A stretch of 64,000 nt of DNA from Amycolatopsis pretoriensis (lineage in GTDB: Bacteria; Actinomycetota; Actinomycetes; Mycobacteriales; Pseudonocardiaceae). Below, piece by piece: positions 20,158 to 28,981 of the stretch. The stretch's first letter is position 1. Each line of letters opens with the position of its first letter. Where the stretch lies: positions 992,001 through 1,056,000 of the forward strand of contig NZ_FNUJ01000001.1 of assembly GCF_900107925.1 (NCBI RefSeq). The letters run 5' to 3'. The notes under the pieces are model-generated. The model was not told the DNA's origin and ran no database searches. It saw only the letters and a program-made list of their open reading frames with translations. A program made the position numbers and the translations under genes.

Positions 20158-21774
20158 TCAGCGGACCCGCAGGGCGCGCATCCGGTTGTAGAGCGTCGAG
20201 CGGCTGATGCCCAGCTGCTTGGCCGCGCGGACCTTGTTGCCGTCGCAGGCTCGCAGCGTCCGGACGATCACGTCGTACTCCGCCTGCTCCCAGCCGCTCA
20301 GCGCGCCGCCCGGGGCCGTCTCCGCGCAGCCCGGGGCCACGTCCTCCGCCGTCAGGTCGCCGGCGGAACGGCGGTCGGCCGCGCCCGCCAGTACCCCCGC
20401 CAGCTCGCGGAGGTTGCCCGGCCAGCGCTGGGAGCCCAGCAGCTCCAGCGCGCCCGGGGTCAGCCGGAGGGAGTCGCCGAAACCACGCAGCAGCGTGCGG
20501 GCGATCGCCGGGATCTCGTCGCGACGCTCGCGCAGCGGCGGCAGCTCGATCCGCCGGTGCATGCGCGCCGCCAAGGTCGCCTGCTCGCCGCGCAGCTCCG
20601 CCGGCGGGCCGCTGAGCAGTGCGAACCACGCCGTCGTCGTGTCCAGCAGGCGGGAGAGGCGGACCGCCGCCAGCGGGGGCAGGAGCTGGATGCCGTCGAC
20701 CACCAGCAGGCCGCCGCCGGCGCAGGCCGCTTCGACCCGGGCGCACCAGGCCGCCACCGAGCCGGTGACGACGTCGGAGGCGTCGAACTCGTGCACCGGC
20801 TCGTCCCCGGCGACGATCCGCGCCGCCGTCGTCCGGCCCGCGCCCGGCTCGCCGGAGATCAGCACCCGCCGCCGGGCCCGGCCCGCGCCCCGCAGCCGCT
20901 CGTCGACCTGCTCGGGGAAGAGGCCGCGCGATGCGCGCGGACGCGACACGACCGGGCTCGACGTCCGGACCGGCGCCAGCTCGAACAGCAGCCCGGCGTT
21001 CGCCGACACCGCCTCGACGCGCACCTCGACCGGCGTGCCCGACGTCAGCCGGAGGCGCCGGAGCCCGCGCCGGGTGCGGCCCAGCTCGCGCAGCAGCCGG
21101 TGGTCGGCCGTGTCGACCAGCTCGGTCGCCGCCGTGTTCGCGAGCACGACGTCCTGACCGAGCGCCAGCACCGCGCACGACCGGTGCTGCACCGACTGGA
21201 ACGCGGCCAGCAGCTGCTGCTCGGCGAGCTTGGCGCCGTCGAGCAGCCGCCGTTCGATGTCGGCGACCGCGCGGCGCAGGAACGGGCCCAGCAGCGGGTT
21301 CGCGTCACCCGCCGGGCCGGTGATGTCGAGGACGCCGGCGAGCCGCCGCGTTGCCGGGTGCACCACCGGGTGGCCGTAGCAGGTGAACTGCTTCATGGCT
21401 TCGAGGAAGTGCTCGTCGCCGTCGACGGAGACGCCGCGGCGCGTTTCGAACGGCGTCGCGAGGGAGTTCGTCCCGGTCCGCTCCTCCAGGAACTGGCAGC
21501 CGGGGACGGCGCTGATGGTCTCCAGCGCCGTCTCGACCGACCGCTCGCTGAACCGGCGGGCCACGATCCGGCACTCGTCGTCGGCCAGCACGACGCAGAA
21601 CCGGGTGTCGGCCAGCTGCCGGGCCAGCTCGTCGAGCACCGGCGAGGCGGCCCGCAGCAACCGGCTGCGGCTGTCGACGTCGGCGAAGTCCAGGCGCTCG
21701 ACCGACGACGCCGGCGAGAGCCCGGAAAGCTCCGCCCGCCGCCACGACTGCGCGATCTCGGTCCGCAGGTCCAC
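20158..21774 (-). CDS. AcoR-like GAF/AAA/Fis activator lacking GAFTGA
   Basis: A 538-residue regulator. GTG 21774 (VDLRTEIAQSWRRAELSGL) is chosen because GAGGAG lies five bases upstream; a longer frame to 21888 lacks such a site. An N-terminal GAF-type sensor (about 50-200, FLEERTGTNSLATPFE) is followed by a reduced AAA+ domain with Walker A GEPGAGRTT, a Walker B-like LLVVDG and the sensor II region WPGNLREL. A Fis-type HTH (CDGNKVRAAKQLGISRSTLYNRMRAL) closes the protein. The GAFTGA loop that contacts sigma-54 is absent, as usual in actinobacteria, which lack sigma-54. It should activate or repress the downstream alcohol dehydrogenase through the inverted repeat at 20134-20150. Confidence 0.88.
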   Translation of the reverse strand: MDLRTEIAQSWRRAELSGLSPASSVERLDFADVDSRSRLLRAASPVLDELARQLADTRFCVVLADDECRIVARRFSERSVETALETISAVPGCQFLEERTGTNSLATPFETRRGVSVDGDEHFLEAMKQFTCYGHPVVHPATRRLAGVLDITGPAGDANPLLGPFLRRAVADIERRLLDGAKLAEQQLLAAFQSVQHRSCAVLALGQDVVLANTAATELVDTADHRLLRELGRTRRGLRRLRLTSGTPVEVRVEAVSANAGLLFELAPVRTSSPVVSRPRASRGLFPEQVDERLRGAGRARRRVLISGEPGAGRTTAARIVAGDEPVHEFDASDVVTGSVAAWCARVEAACAGGGLLVVDGIQLLPPLAAVRLSRLLDTTTAWFALLSGPPAELRGEQATLAARMHRRIELPPLRERRDEIPAIARTLLRGFGDSLRLTPGALELLGSQRWPGNLRELAGVLAGAADRRSAGDLTAEDVAPGCAETAPGGALSGWEQAEYDVIVRTLRACDGNKVRAAKQLGISRSTLYNRMRALRVR

Positions 21775-21875
21775 TCGCACTCCTCGCCGAGCCGATCGGT
21801 GTCCCCGGACTGCCATCATCACACGCGGCGCAAGCGAGGTGAACCGTGCCGGCGGATTCCGTTGCGGCGCAAGGT

Positions 21876-22700
21876 TTACGCACCCCACTCCGGCAGCCGG
21901 ACACCGTGCAGGCCGCGGTAGGCCGCGCGCTCGGGTTCGCGGCGGCCGTCGAGCAGGGCGTCACGCGGCTTGAACACCTCGACGCCGATCGGGTGGCAGA
22001 CGTCGATCGGGTCGCGGGCGCCCGGCCCCCAGAGCGGGATGGACAGGTCGCCGCCCGGGCACGTCGAGAGCGCGCACAGCAGGTCCAGCTCGGCGAAGAA
22101 CTCGAAGTGGTCGCCGGGGCGGGCGGGGCACGCCTTCATGAAGTACCGGTCCTCGTCGTTGAGACCGGTGCACTGGAAGACGTTCAGGACGTCGTGGACG
22201 TCGAACTCGGTCAGCCCGAACGGCGCGACCGCGCGCACCAGGTTCGAGTGGCAGTGGAAGTCGAAGTCCTCACCGGTGAGCATCCGGTTGACGTACGGGT
22301 CGCAGCGGGTGCCGAGCAGGTCGTGCACCCGGCCGCCTTCGTCGTCTTCGCCGTAGTTTTCGAGGGTGTCGGCGGTGATCGTCGCGAGCGGGCGGAGGAA
22401 GGGCAGCGTCGACCAGAGCCGGTCGAACGTGCTGACGTGGGCGCGCTGGAGCTGGCGGGTGCGCGCGGCCCAGAAGCGTTCGCGGGGGTCGGCGGCGTTC
22501 CACAGGTTGAGGTCGCCGACCTGCGGGCCGCCGACGGTCTTGAGGCGGCAGAGGTGGCCCGCGGGCACGCGCCAGGCGCGGCCGGAGCGGATGGGGACCT
22601 CGAAGGCGTCGACGAGCTCCCGGCCGTCGTCCCCGGCGAGCCGCCGGTAGAAGTCCTGGTCGACGTCGAGCGCGCGGCCCTGGTAGGCGGCTGGGGGCAT
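21876..22700 (-). CDS. DUF1989 / urea carboxylase-associated family protein
   Basis: A 274-residue cytoplasmic protein. ATG 22700 has GGGAG six bases upstream. Family features are GHLCRLKTVGGPQVGDLNLWNA (about 45-70), the region FDFHCHSNLVRAVAPFG, and CPARPGDHFEFFAELDLLCALSTCPGGD near the C-terminus, with His and Cys residues that could hold a metal. DUF1989 proteins often sit beside urea carboxylase genes, where their role is unclear; no urea carboxylase gene is present here. It is the gene upstream of the AcoR-like regulator on the same strand, separated by about 100 bp, so membership of that unit is uncertain. Confidence 0.8.
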   Translation of the reverse strand: MPPAAYQGRALDVDQDFYRRLAGDDGRELVDAFEVPIRSGRAWRVPAGHLCRLKTVGGPQVGDLNLWNAADPRERFWAARTRQLQRAHVSTFDRLWSTLPFLRPLATITADTLENYGEDDEGGRVHDLLGTRCDPYVNRMLTGEDFDFHCHSNLVRAVAPFGLTEFDVHDVLNVFQCTGLNDEDRYFMKACPARPGDHFEFFAELDLLCALSTCPGGDLSIPLWGPGARDPIDVCHPIGVEVFKPRDALLDGRREPERAAYRGLHGVRLPEWGA

Positions 22701-22844
22701 CGTGTCTCCCTCGTGCGTGTGGATGCGGCTCCAGCATGCCCCGGCTACGCACGGTGGTGTTCGATCACTCGTTCGGCTGCTGGGGCGGCGACCGGTCGGC
22801 TCCTACCGTCGAGGGAGCTCTACTCGTGGGAGGAGTGACCGGCG

Positions 22845-23879
22845 GTGCTCGTGGCCTTCCAGCGCACCGGTGACGAGCGGCGCTTGCCCGCCGCGGCGGA
22901 GCACCTGGTGGGGTTGTTGCGTTCGTGGGGCCCGGGCCCGGACCACCTGACGGGGTTGGCACTGGCGGGGATCACGGTCCCGAGCCGGCGCGGCCCCAGG
23001 GTGGTCGACGCGCTGGTGTTCACCCGGACGGGAGTGGTGGTGATCGCGGCGCACGAGCCGGGCGCGGGGGTGTCGCCCGGCCCGGAGGAGCGCGCCGGGG
23101 CGGGGGTGGAGGCGGCGAAGGGGGCGTTGGCGGCGCATGACGGTGGGCGGTACGTGACGGGGCTGGTCGCGGTCGTGCCGCCGGTCGCGGAGGCGGACCG
23201 GGGTGGACGGCTGGCGGAGCCGGCAGGGGAGCCGCGGCGGTTCGTGGCCGGTCCGGTCGCGCCGGTTGCGAGCGGGCGTGCCGCGGAACCGGCCGGGTTG
23301 CCGGAGCCGCGACCGGATTCCGGGCCGGGTGGCGACGAGCCGGACGTGCGCGAAGAGCTGGTTGCCGGGCTGCCCGAGCCCCGGCCGGCGGACGGTCCGC
23401 CGCCGGAGGCCGAGCCGCCCGGACCCGAGACCCTCCCGCACCCGCGCGTCCCCGAGTCCGTGCCCGGGGTGGCCGTCGTCCTCGCCGATCCGCGAGGTCT
23501 CCGCCGCATCATCGGGCAGCACAACCGCTGGCGGACCGTCTGGTCGGCCGACGACGTCCTCGACGCCTGCTACGCCCTCTCCCTCGCCCACCTCGCGCCG
23601 CCGCGGTCGGCTCTCCTCGCCGACGGCTTCCCCGCCCGCATTCCGACCCGCTCGCCGCTGCCCGAACTTCCCGCCGTTCTCGAACTCCCGCCGGAGCCGC
23701 CGGCCCTGGCCGACGAGCCTGAAAGCGAGTGGATCCCGGCCCAGCGCGGGCAAGCCGTCTTCCCTCGGCAACGGCCCATCCGGCTCGTGCCGTGGGGGCT
23801 GCTCTTCGTGCTCACCCTGCTCGTCACCGCGGGCATCATCGCCGCGGTTTTCGTCGCACAGGTCTTCCATGGCTCGTGA
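22845..23879 (+). CDS. Hypothetical protein with C-terminal membrane anchor
   Basis: A 344-residue protein; GTG 22845 has GGGAGGAG nine bases upstream. The N-terminal 80 residues (GLALAGITVPSRRGPRVVDALVFTRTGVVVIAA) weakly resemble the NERD/nuclease-related fold, but the catalytic pattern is not evident. The middle (about 105-205) is a disordered region rich in proline, glutamate and glycine. Residues about 208-245 form a second folded block (LRRIIGQHNRWRTVWSADDVLDACYAL). A single membrane helix near the C-terminus (WGLLFVLTLLVTAGIIAAVFVA) would tail-anchor it with the bulk in the cytoplasm. No assigned function; it stands alone between unrelated genes. Confidence 0.65.
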   Translation: MLVAFQRTGDERRLPAAAEHLVGLLRSWGPGPDHLTGLALAGITVPSRRGPRVVDALVFTRTGVVVIAAHEPGAGVSPGPEERAGAGVEAAKGALAAHDGGRYVTGLVAVVPPVAEADRGGRLAEPAGEPRRFVAGPVAPVASGRAAEPAGLPEPRPDSGPGGDEPDVREELVAGLPEPRPADGPPPEAEPPGPETLPHPRVPESVPGVAVVLADPRGLRRIIGQHNRWRTVWSADDVLDACYALSLAHLAPPRSALLADGFPARIPTRSPLPELPAVLELPPEPPALADEPESEWIPAQRGQAVFPRQRPIRLVPWGLLFVLTLLVTAGIIAAVFVAQVFHGS

Positions 23880-23961
23880 ACTTCGCGCCAACTAGGCCAT
23901 CTGCACCGTTTCCCCGCGTCGCCGCCTGGGCACCTCCCGGTAGACGTGAAAGGGGTTCACG

Positions 23962-24618
23962 ATGCCGCGCACCCGAGCGCTCGTCCTGCTGGCCGTCCTC
24001 ACGGGCGCCTCTCTCACCGGCTGCAAGGTGCCGAACGACCTGGCCGCGGGGAGCCAGCCCACCGGGACGCAGCAGGCTCCGCCGGTCGCTCCTGCCGAGG
24101 CGCGCGCCGAGCTGGCGAAGCTGCAGGTCGCCGTGCGCGGCACCATGGACGGTTACAGCCGCGACAAGTTCCCGCACTGGGACAAGGTCGACGGCGCCTG
24201 CGACACGCGCGAACAGGTGCTCAAGCGCGACGGCAAGGACGTCACCACCAACGCCGACTGCGCCCCGAAGTCCGGCACCTGGGTCAGCGCCTACGACGGC
24301 GAGACCTGGCACAAGGCGTCCGATGTGGACATCGACCACATGGTGCCGCTCGGGCAGGCCTGGGTCAGCGGCGCGAAGAAGTGGACCCAGGAACGCCGCG
24401 AGCAGTTCGCGAACGACCTGACCCGCCCGCAGCTGCACGCCGTCACCGACAACCTCAACGAGCAGAAGAGCGACAAGGCCCCCGACCAGTGGAAGCCGCC
24501 GCTCGTCTCGTACTGGTGCACCTACGCCACGGACTGGATCGTGGTCAAGAGCAACTACGGCCTGACGATCACCGTCCCGGAGAAGACCGCCCTGGAGAGC
24601 ATGCTGCAGCACTGCTAG
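23962..24618 (+). CDS. Secreted HNH nuclease-like lipoprotein (GmrSD/DUF1524)
   Basis: A 218-residue protein; ATG 23962 follows AAAGGGG at seven bases. The N-terminus is a lipoprotein signal (ALVLLAVLTGASLTGC, lipobox L-T-G-C at about residue 21), so the mature protein is anchored outside the membrane. The C-terminal domain matches the HNH nuclease block of GmrSD: DIDHMVPLGQAW supplies the first His, and QLHAVTDNLNEQKSDKAPDQW supplies the Asn and basic positions. Cysteines at the domain edges (GACD, ADCAP, YWCTY, QHC) could form disulfides, as expected outside the cell. Related secreted proteins are widespread in actinobacteria; nutrient DNA cleavage or competitor DNA degradation is inferred only. 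Confidence 0.8.
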   Translation: MPRTRALVLLAVLTGASLTGCKVPNDLAAGSQPTGTQQAPPVAPAEARAELAKLQVAVRGTMDGYSRDKFPHWDKVDGACDTREQVLKRDGKDVTTNADCAPKSGTWVSAYDGETWHKASDVDIDHMVPLGQAWVSGAKKWTQERREQFANDLTRPQLHAVTDNLNEQKSDKAPDQWKPPLVSYWCTYATDWIVVKSNYGLTITVPEKTALESMLQHC

Positions 24619-25349
24619 CACGAGCGCGCCGCCGCGAGCGCCTGGCCGGCGTACGACCGTCCGAACAGGACCGTGTGGACCAGCAGCGGGAACAGCTGGT
24701 GCAGCCCGATCCGGTCGCGCCAACCGCCGGCCAGGGGCGCGGCCTCGTCGTACGCGGCGACGATCCGGTCGAGGTGGGGGCAGCCGAACAGGTGCAGCAT
24801 CGCCAGGTCCGTCTCGCGGTGCCCGCCGTGCGCGGCCGGGTCGATCAGCCACACCTCCCGGCCGTCCCACAGGACGTTGCCGGTCCACAGGTCGCCGTGC
24901 AGCCGCGCCGGCGGCTCGGCCGACGCCGGGATCCGGGTGCACGCGCGCTCGAACACCGCCGCCTCCGCGGCGTCGAACGTCCCCGCGTCGACCGCTCGCC
25001 GGACGTAGGGCAGCACGCGGTCCGACGCGTACCACGACGCCCAGTCCTCGGCCGGGACGTTCGACATCGGCGCGAGCCCGATCCACGCGTCGGCCGGCCC
25101 GTCCGGGGGAGGAGAGCCGAACGCCGGTGCCCCGGCCGCGTGCAGCCGGGCCAGTCCGCGGCCGAAGCGCTCCGCCGCGTCCGTGGTCGGCTGGCCGTTC
25201 GGGACGCGGTCGATGACGAGCGTCTCGTCGTCCTGGCTGCGCACCTCCGGCACCGCGACCGCGCCCGCCGACGCGAGCCAACGCAGGCCGGCGGCCTCCG
25301 CGGCGGTCGCGCCGGGGGCGTGTCCCCGCTTGACGAAGACGTCGCTCAT
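24615..25349 (-). CDS. Fructosamine kinase family protein
   Basis: A 244-residue aminoglycoside-kinase-like fold. ATG 25349 (MSDVFVKRG) is preferred to GTG 25358. Motifs are the ATP-contacting strand ETLVIDRV, the catalytic loop ARLHGDLWTGNVLW (His-Gly-Asp and Asn) about residue 147, and the metal-binding LIDPAAHGGHRETDLAM. Family members phosphorylate ketosamines or ribulosamines formed by glycation of proteins, destabilising the adduct (deglycation repair). It converges with the HNH lipoprotein gene; both stop codons lie in the shared CTAG at 24615-24618. Confidence 0.88.
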   Translation of the reverse strand: MSDVFVKRGHAPGATAAEAAGLRWLASAGAVAVPEVRSQDDETLVIDRVPNGQPTTDAAERFGRGLARLHAAGAPAFGSPPPDGPADAWIGLAPMSNVPAEDWASWYASDRVLPYVRRAVDAGTFDAAEAAVFERACTRIPASAEPPARLHGDLWTGNVLWDGREVWLIDPAAHGGHRETDLAMLHLFGCPHLDRIVAAYDEAAPLAGGWRDRIGLHQLFPLLVHTVLFGRSYAGQALAAARSC

Positions 25350-25397
25350 GTCCCGCACGGTACCGGCGCGCTACGGTGTGCGCCGGAGGGTGCGACG

Positions 25398-25754
25398 GTG
25401 ACGGTGCGGGTCCAGCAGTTCGAACGGGTGCTGACGACGCTGGCGGAGGTCCAGCGGTCGGAGGCGCGCGACTATTCGTCGTTCAGCGTGCGCGGCAAGC
25501 GCTTCGGCTACTTCTGGCCGCGCACGCGCACGGTCGGGTTGAAGCAGACGATCTCCGAGCAGCTGGCCTTGGTGGCCGAGCGCCCGGAGGTGTTCGAGGT
25601 CCAGTTCACGGCCGGCGGCTTCGGCTGGGTCGTGGTGTACCTGGACGAGATCGACGTCGACGAGCTGGGCGAGCTGGTCTACGAAGCCTGGCGGCTGTCG
25701 GCGCCCGAAGAGCTCGTCGAGGAGACGCCCTTCACCAGGATCGCCCGCGCGTAG
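25398..25754 (+). CDS. MmcQ/YjbR family protein
   Basis: A 118-residue protein. GTG 25398 has GGAGGG seven bases upstream and begins the family homology (TVRVQQFERVLTTLAEV). The pattern FSVRGKRFGYFWPRT, VGLKQTISEQLALVAERPEVF, and TAGGFGWVVVYLD...ELVYEAWRLSAPEELV matches the double-wing MmcQ/YjbR fold. The biochemical role of these proteins is not established; a DNA-binding function has been proposed on fold grounds. Its 3' end overlaps the convergent GNAT gene by 76 bp. Confidence 0.75.
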   Translation: MTVRVQQFERVLTTLAEVQRSEARDYSSFSVRGKRFGYFWPRTRTVGLKQTISEQLALVAERPEVFEVQFTAGGFGWVVVYLDEIDVDELGELVYEAWRLSAPEELVEETPFTRIARA

Positions 25755-26536
25755 AGCAGGTCGAACCCCTGCCGCTGGACGTTCTCCTGCGACTTCGACC
25801 CCGGCTGCGTCGTGACGACGGCGACGTCGCAGCCGGCCTCGGCGGCCGCCGCCAGCCGCGCCCGCAGCAGGGCCGTCTGGACCCCGCGACGGCGGAACCG
25901 CGGCACGGTCGCGGCGCCGGTGAACTGCGCGATCCCGTCGGTGACGCGGAAACTCGCCCCGCCGGCGAACTCGCCTTCGCGCTCGGCGACGTACCGCCGC
26001 ACCCCGGCCATGTCCCGCATCGCGTCGATCACCGTCTGCCGCGGGAAGTCCTCGTGCGACGGCACGCCCTCGGTGTCGGCGACGGCGAACGCGTCGGCGA
26101 CCTCGGCCAGCCACGTCTCCAGTTCGTCGTCGCGGGCGAGCCGTACGTCCTCGGCCGGGACACCCTCGCCGACCCGCCGCCCGAGCACGTTCTCGAACGA
26201 TTCCAGGTGGTAGCCGCGCCCGGTGAAGAACGCGCCCACGGCGGGGTCGGCGAGCTGTGCCAGCTCGACCTGCACCGGCGCGCCGAGTTCGGCGAAAGCC
26301 TGCTCGACCTCGTCGAGCGCGTCGGGCAGGCCGTCGAAGCCGAGCCCGGCGATCTTGTTGAACGGCGAATCCGCCTCCGCGAAGCTGGCGACGCCGCCGG
26401 CGAGCGGGCGCGCGAACCCGACGGAGTCCCCGCGCCGCGCGCGGGCGGCGTCGCTGCTTTCGGCGATCAACCGCGCTTCGGCGCGCTCGATGCGTGCGGC
26501 GAGCGCGGTGCCGCAGAAGAGCCGTTCCCCGTCCAT
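25679..26536 (-). CDS. GNAT family N-acetyltransferase
   Basis: A 285-residue protein starting at ATG 26536 (MDGERLFCGTALA), where homology begins inside a longer open frame. The N-terminal half is a degenerate acetyltransferase-like region with FFTGRGYHLESFENVLGRR. The C-terminal half carries the acetyl-CoA loop ATVPRFRRRGVQTALLRARL and the closing strand VAVVTTQPGSKSQENVQRQGF. Tandem-GNAT proteins of this length are common in actinobacteria and acetylate small amines or antibiotics; the substrate is unknown. The last 76 bp overlap the MmcQ/YjbR gene, so the final serine-rich tail is likely non-essential. Confidence 0.8.
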   Translation of the reverse strand: MDGERLFCGTALAARIERAEARLIAESSDAARARRGDSVGFARPLAGGVASFAEADSPFNKIAGLGFDGLPDALDEVEQAFAELGAPVQVELAQLADPAVGAFFTGRGYHLESFENVLGRRVGEGVPAEDVRLARDDELETWLAEVADAFAVADTEGVPSHEDFPRQTVIDAMRDMAGVRRYVAEREGEFAGGASFRVTDGIAQFTGAATVPRFRRRGVQTALLRARLAAAAEAGCDVAVVTTQPGSKSQENVQRQGFDLLYARAILVKGVSSTSSSGADSRQAS

Positions 26537-26580
26537 GCCCCCAGAGTGGCGGACACGGACGGGGAACTCCAACCGGTTTC

Positions 26581-28665
26581 TCAGCCCTCCACGCGGTGCG
26601 AGGCCCAGAACGAGGTCAGGTCGGTCGACCCGGCCGCCGCCTGCGCCGCGGCCTTGAACTCCGCCGTGGTCGACACGCCGTACCAGTGCGACTGCGCGTA
26701 GGACTTCAGCAGGTTCGCCATCGCCGTGTCCCCGATCGTCCGGCGCAGGTCGTGCAGGGTGCACTTGCCGTAGTTGTAGACGACCGTCGAGTAGCGGGAC
26801 GAATGCGCGTCCCAGTAGGCCATCGAGTTGGTCAGCTTCTCCGCGCTCGACTGCCAGGTGATGCCGCAGCCGCTGCCGGTGATCCCGCGGTAGAGGTCGG
26901 TGGCGTAGTCGGTGAAGCTCTCGTCGAGCCACGGCGAGTTGTACTCGTCGTCGCCGACGATCCCGTAGAACCACTGGTGCGCCAGCTCGTGGGGGAGCGC
27001 CGTGGTCGACACGAGGTCCATCACGAAGCCCGGGTACTCCATGCCGCCGAACCAGAAGTTGTTGTCCAGCACCACGTCCACCTCGCCGTACGGGTAGTCG
27101 CCGAAGCGGCCCGAGTGGACGTCGATGGAGTCGGCCGCGAGTGAGAGCATCTGGTTGGCGCTGCTGGTGGAGATCCCGCTGACCGAGTAGACGTTCACGC
27201 GCACGCCCTTGCCGGACGTCGTGCTGATCTTCGCGAACGGACCGGCCGCCCAGGCGAAGTCGCGGACCTTCGCCGCCACCGCGTGCGTGGTCGTCGTGGT
27301 GCCGCTGGTCGTCTCGGTCGACGTGCCGGTGGCCGGGGTCAGCAACGACGTCGGGTGCACCAGCGTGACGTCGAAGTCGCTGATCACCGTGTAGAACGAC
27401 TCGCCGTTGTTGGTGTAGGGGTCCAGGTGCCAGCCCGCGCCGTCGCGGACCGCGAGCACCGGCAGCGCGTTGCCGATCATGTTGAACGCGCCGTCGTGGC
27501 CGAACCGGTCGGCGCCGCTGGGCACGACGATCTTCAGGTCGAAGCCGATGGTGGCCGACTGGCCCTGTGCCAGCGGCGTGGGCAGCGTGATCTTCATGGC
27601 CGTGCAGTTCACGCTCAGCGCGGAGGCCGTGCCGCCGGTGACGTTCGTGACCGTGATCGGCGTGGTCGGGCAGGCGCCGTGGTAGTTGTCCCAGAGCCGC
27701 AGGTAGACCTCGGGCAGCGCGGTCGCGGAGCCGTTGGTGAAGCTGACGCTCTGGTGGCCGTTCCAGGTGTCGCCCGCGGTGTTCGACGTCAGGTTGACCG
27801 TGTACGCCGGGTTGATCGGGGTGCGGGTGGAGTCCGCGGGCGCCGCGGTGATCGTCCAGGCGAAGGTCGCGCTGCCGCTGTTGCCGGCCGGGTCCTTGGC
27901 CGTGACGGTCACCGACGACGTCCCGGCCGTGGTCGGCGTGCCGGTGATCTTGCCCGTGCTCGCGCCGATGGCGAGGCCGGCGGGCAGCCCGGCCGCGGTG
28001 TAGGTGAGCGCGTCGCCCTGCGGGTCGCTCGCCTGGACCTGCACGGAGACGGCCTGGCCGACGGCACTGGACTGGGCGCCCGGCGAGGTCACGACCGGCG
28101 ACTGGGGGTTCTGCGAGCCGGTGGTGGTGAGCGAGAAGTCGTCGAGGAGGAAGTTCGTCGCCAGGCTCGAGTCCTCGGTGCCGGTGACCTTGAGCGTGAC
28201 GGTCTGGCCCAGGTAGCGCGACACGTCGACCGTGCGCTGGACGTACCCGGTGTTCTTGTCGAGGTTGGAGTAGCTCGCGAGGGTGTCCGTCCCGGCCTGC
28301 ACCGTCAGCTTGTCGTAGGCGGTGGAGGTCGTCGTCTCCTTGGTGTCGACGTGCGCCCACCAGGACAGCGACGCCGACGCGCAGCCGGCGGGCAGCGTCA
28401 GCGATTGGGACAGGGTGTCGGTGTGCGTGCTGCCGTAGCCGTCCAGCCAGGCGTCCATCGCCCCGCCGTGCGCGGGCTCCGCCGTGGTGGCGGCGGAGAT
28501 CACGCCACTGGTCTGGGTCCACGGCGCGGTACCGCTCTCGAACCCGCCGTTGCCGACGACCTGGTCACCGCAGACCGCGGCGGCCTGGGCCGGCGCGGCG
28601 ACGACGACTGTGCCCAGCAGGCCCGCGGCCACACCGAGCGCAGCAGAAAGCACCCTCGATCTCAT
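26581..28665 (-). CDS. Secreted M1-family zinc metallopeptidase
   Basis: A 694-residue exported protein with a Sec signal peptide (about 1-29, ending QAAA). A jelly-roll-like module (about 30-185; VCGDQVVGNGGFESGTAPW) and a putative Ig domain (about 190-280; GDALTYTAAGLPAGLAI) precede a reduced M1 peptidase. Active-site motifs are GMEYPGF (the exopeptidase GxMEN equivalent), HELAHQW with the zinc-binding histidines and catalytic Glu, and WLDESFTDY with the third zinc ligand 18 residues on. It should release N-terminal residues from extracellular peptides. A gene for a 73-residue membrane protein lies 94 bp upstream on the same strand. Confidence 0.9.
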   Translation of the reverse strand: MRSRVLSAALGVAAGLLGTVVVAAPAQAAAVCGDQVVGNGGFESGTAPWTQTSGVISAATTAEPAHGGAMDAWLDGYGSTHTDTLSQSLTLPAGCASASLSWWAHVDTKETTTSTAYDKLTVQAGTDTLASYSNLDKNTGYVQRTVDVSRYLGQTVTLKVTGTEDSSLATNFLLDDFSLTTTGSQNPQSPVVTSPGAQSSAVGQAVSVQVQASDPQGDALTYTAAGLPAGLAIGASTGKITGTPTTAGTSSVTVTAKDPAGNSGSATFAWTITAAPADSTRTPINPAYTVNLTSNTAGDTWNGHQSVSFTNGSATALPEVYLRLWDNYHGACPTTPITVTNVTGGTASALSVNCTAMKITLPTPLAQGQSATIGFDLKIVVPSGADRFGHDGAFNMIGNALPVLAVRDGAGWHLDPYTNNGESFYTVISDFDVTLVHPTSLLTPATGTSTETTSGTTTTTHAVAAKVRDFAWAAGPFAKISTTSGKGVRVNVYSVSGISTSSANQMLSLAADSIDVHSGRFGDYPYGEVDVVLDNNFWFGGMEYPGFVMDLVSTTALPHELAHQWFYGIVGDDEYNSPWLDESFTDYATDLYRGITGSGCGITWQSSAEKLTNSMAYWDAHSSRYSTVVYNYGKCTLHDLRRTIGDTAMANLLKSYAQSHWYGVSTTAEFKAAAQAAAGSTDLTSFWASHRVEG

Positions 28666-28759
28666 GGGGGAGTCCTTTCCCGGCCCCGCCCGTCGGAGCC
28701 AGGAGAAAGCGTGCGCTGCCGCCGGGGCGGCAACAACCCGCCATGAGTCGGGTTCCGCG

Positions 28760-28981
28760 TCAGGCCTGCTGGAGCACGTTCAGGAGGATGAAGAGCAGGA
28801 CGAGGGCCCCGGCGACCGCGAGCACGGCCGACACGCCGGAGCGGATCATCTCCCCGAAGCCCTTCGCGGTCCGGGCCCGGTAGGCGGAGTAGTTGGAGCG
28901 GGCCTCGCGGGCGCTGTGGACACGGCTGCCGACGAACAGCCCGGCGCCCAGGGCGAGCAGGACGGCGAGAAAGACGGACAC
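28760..28981 (-). CDS. Small two-helix membrane protein
   Basis: A 73-residue protein; GTG 28981 is preceded by AAAGGAA at a normal distance, which decides the start over upstream ATGs. Two hydrophobic helices (VFLAVLLALGAGLFVG, then SAVLAVAGALVLLFILLNVL) flank a basic loop (REARSNYSAYRARTAKG). The family is unknown. It is upstream of the M1 peptidase on the same strand, separated by 94 bp. Confidence 0.6.
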   Translation of the reverse strand: MSVFLAVLLALGAGLFVGSRVHSAREARSNYSAYRARTAKGFGEMIRSGVSAVLAVAGALVLLFILLNVLQQA

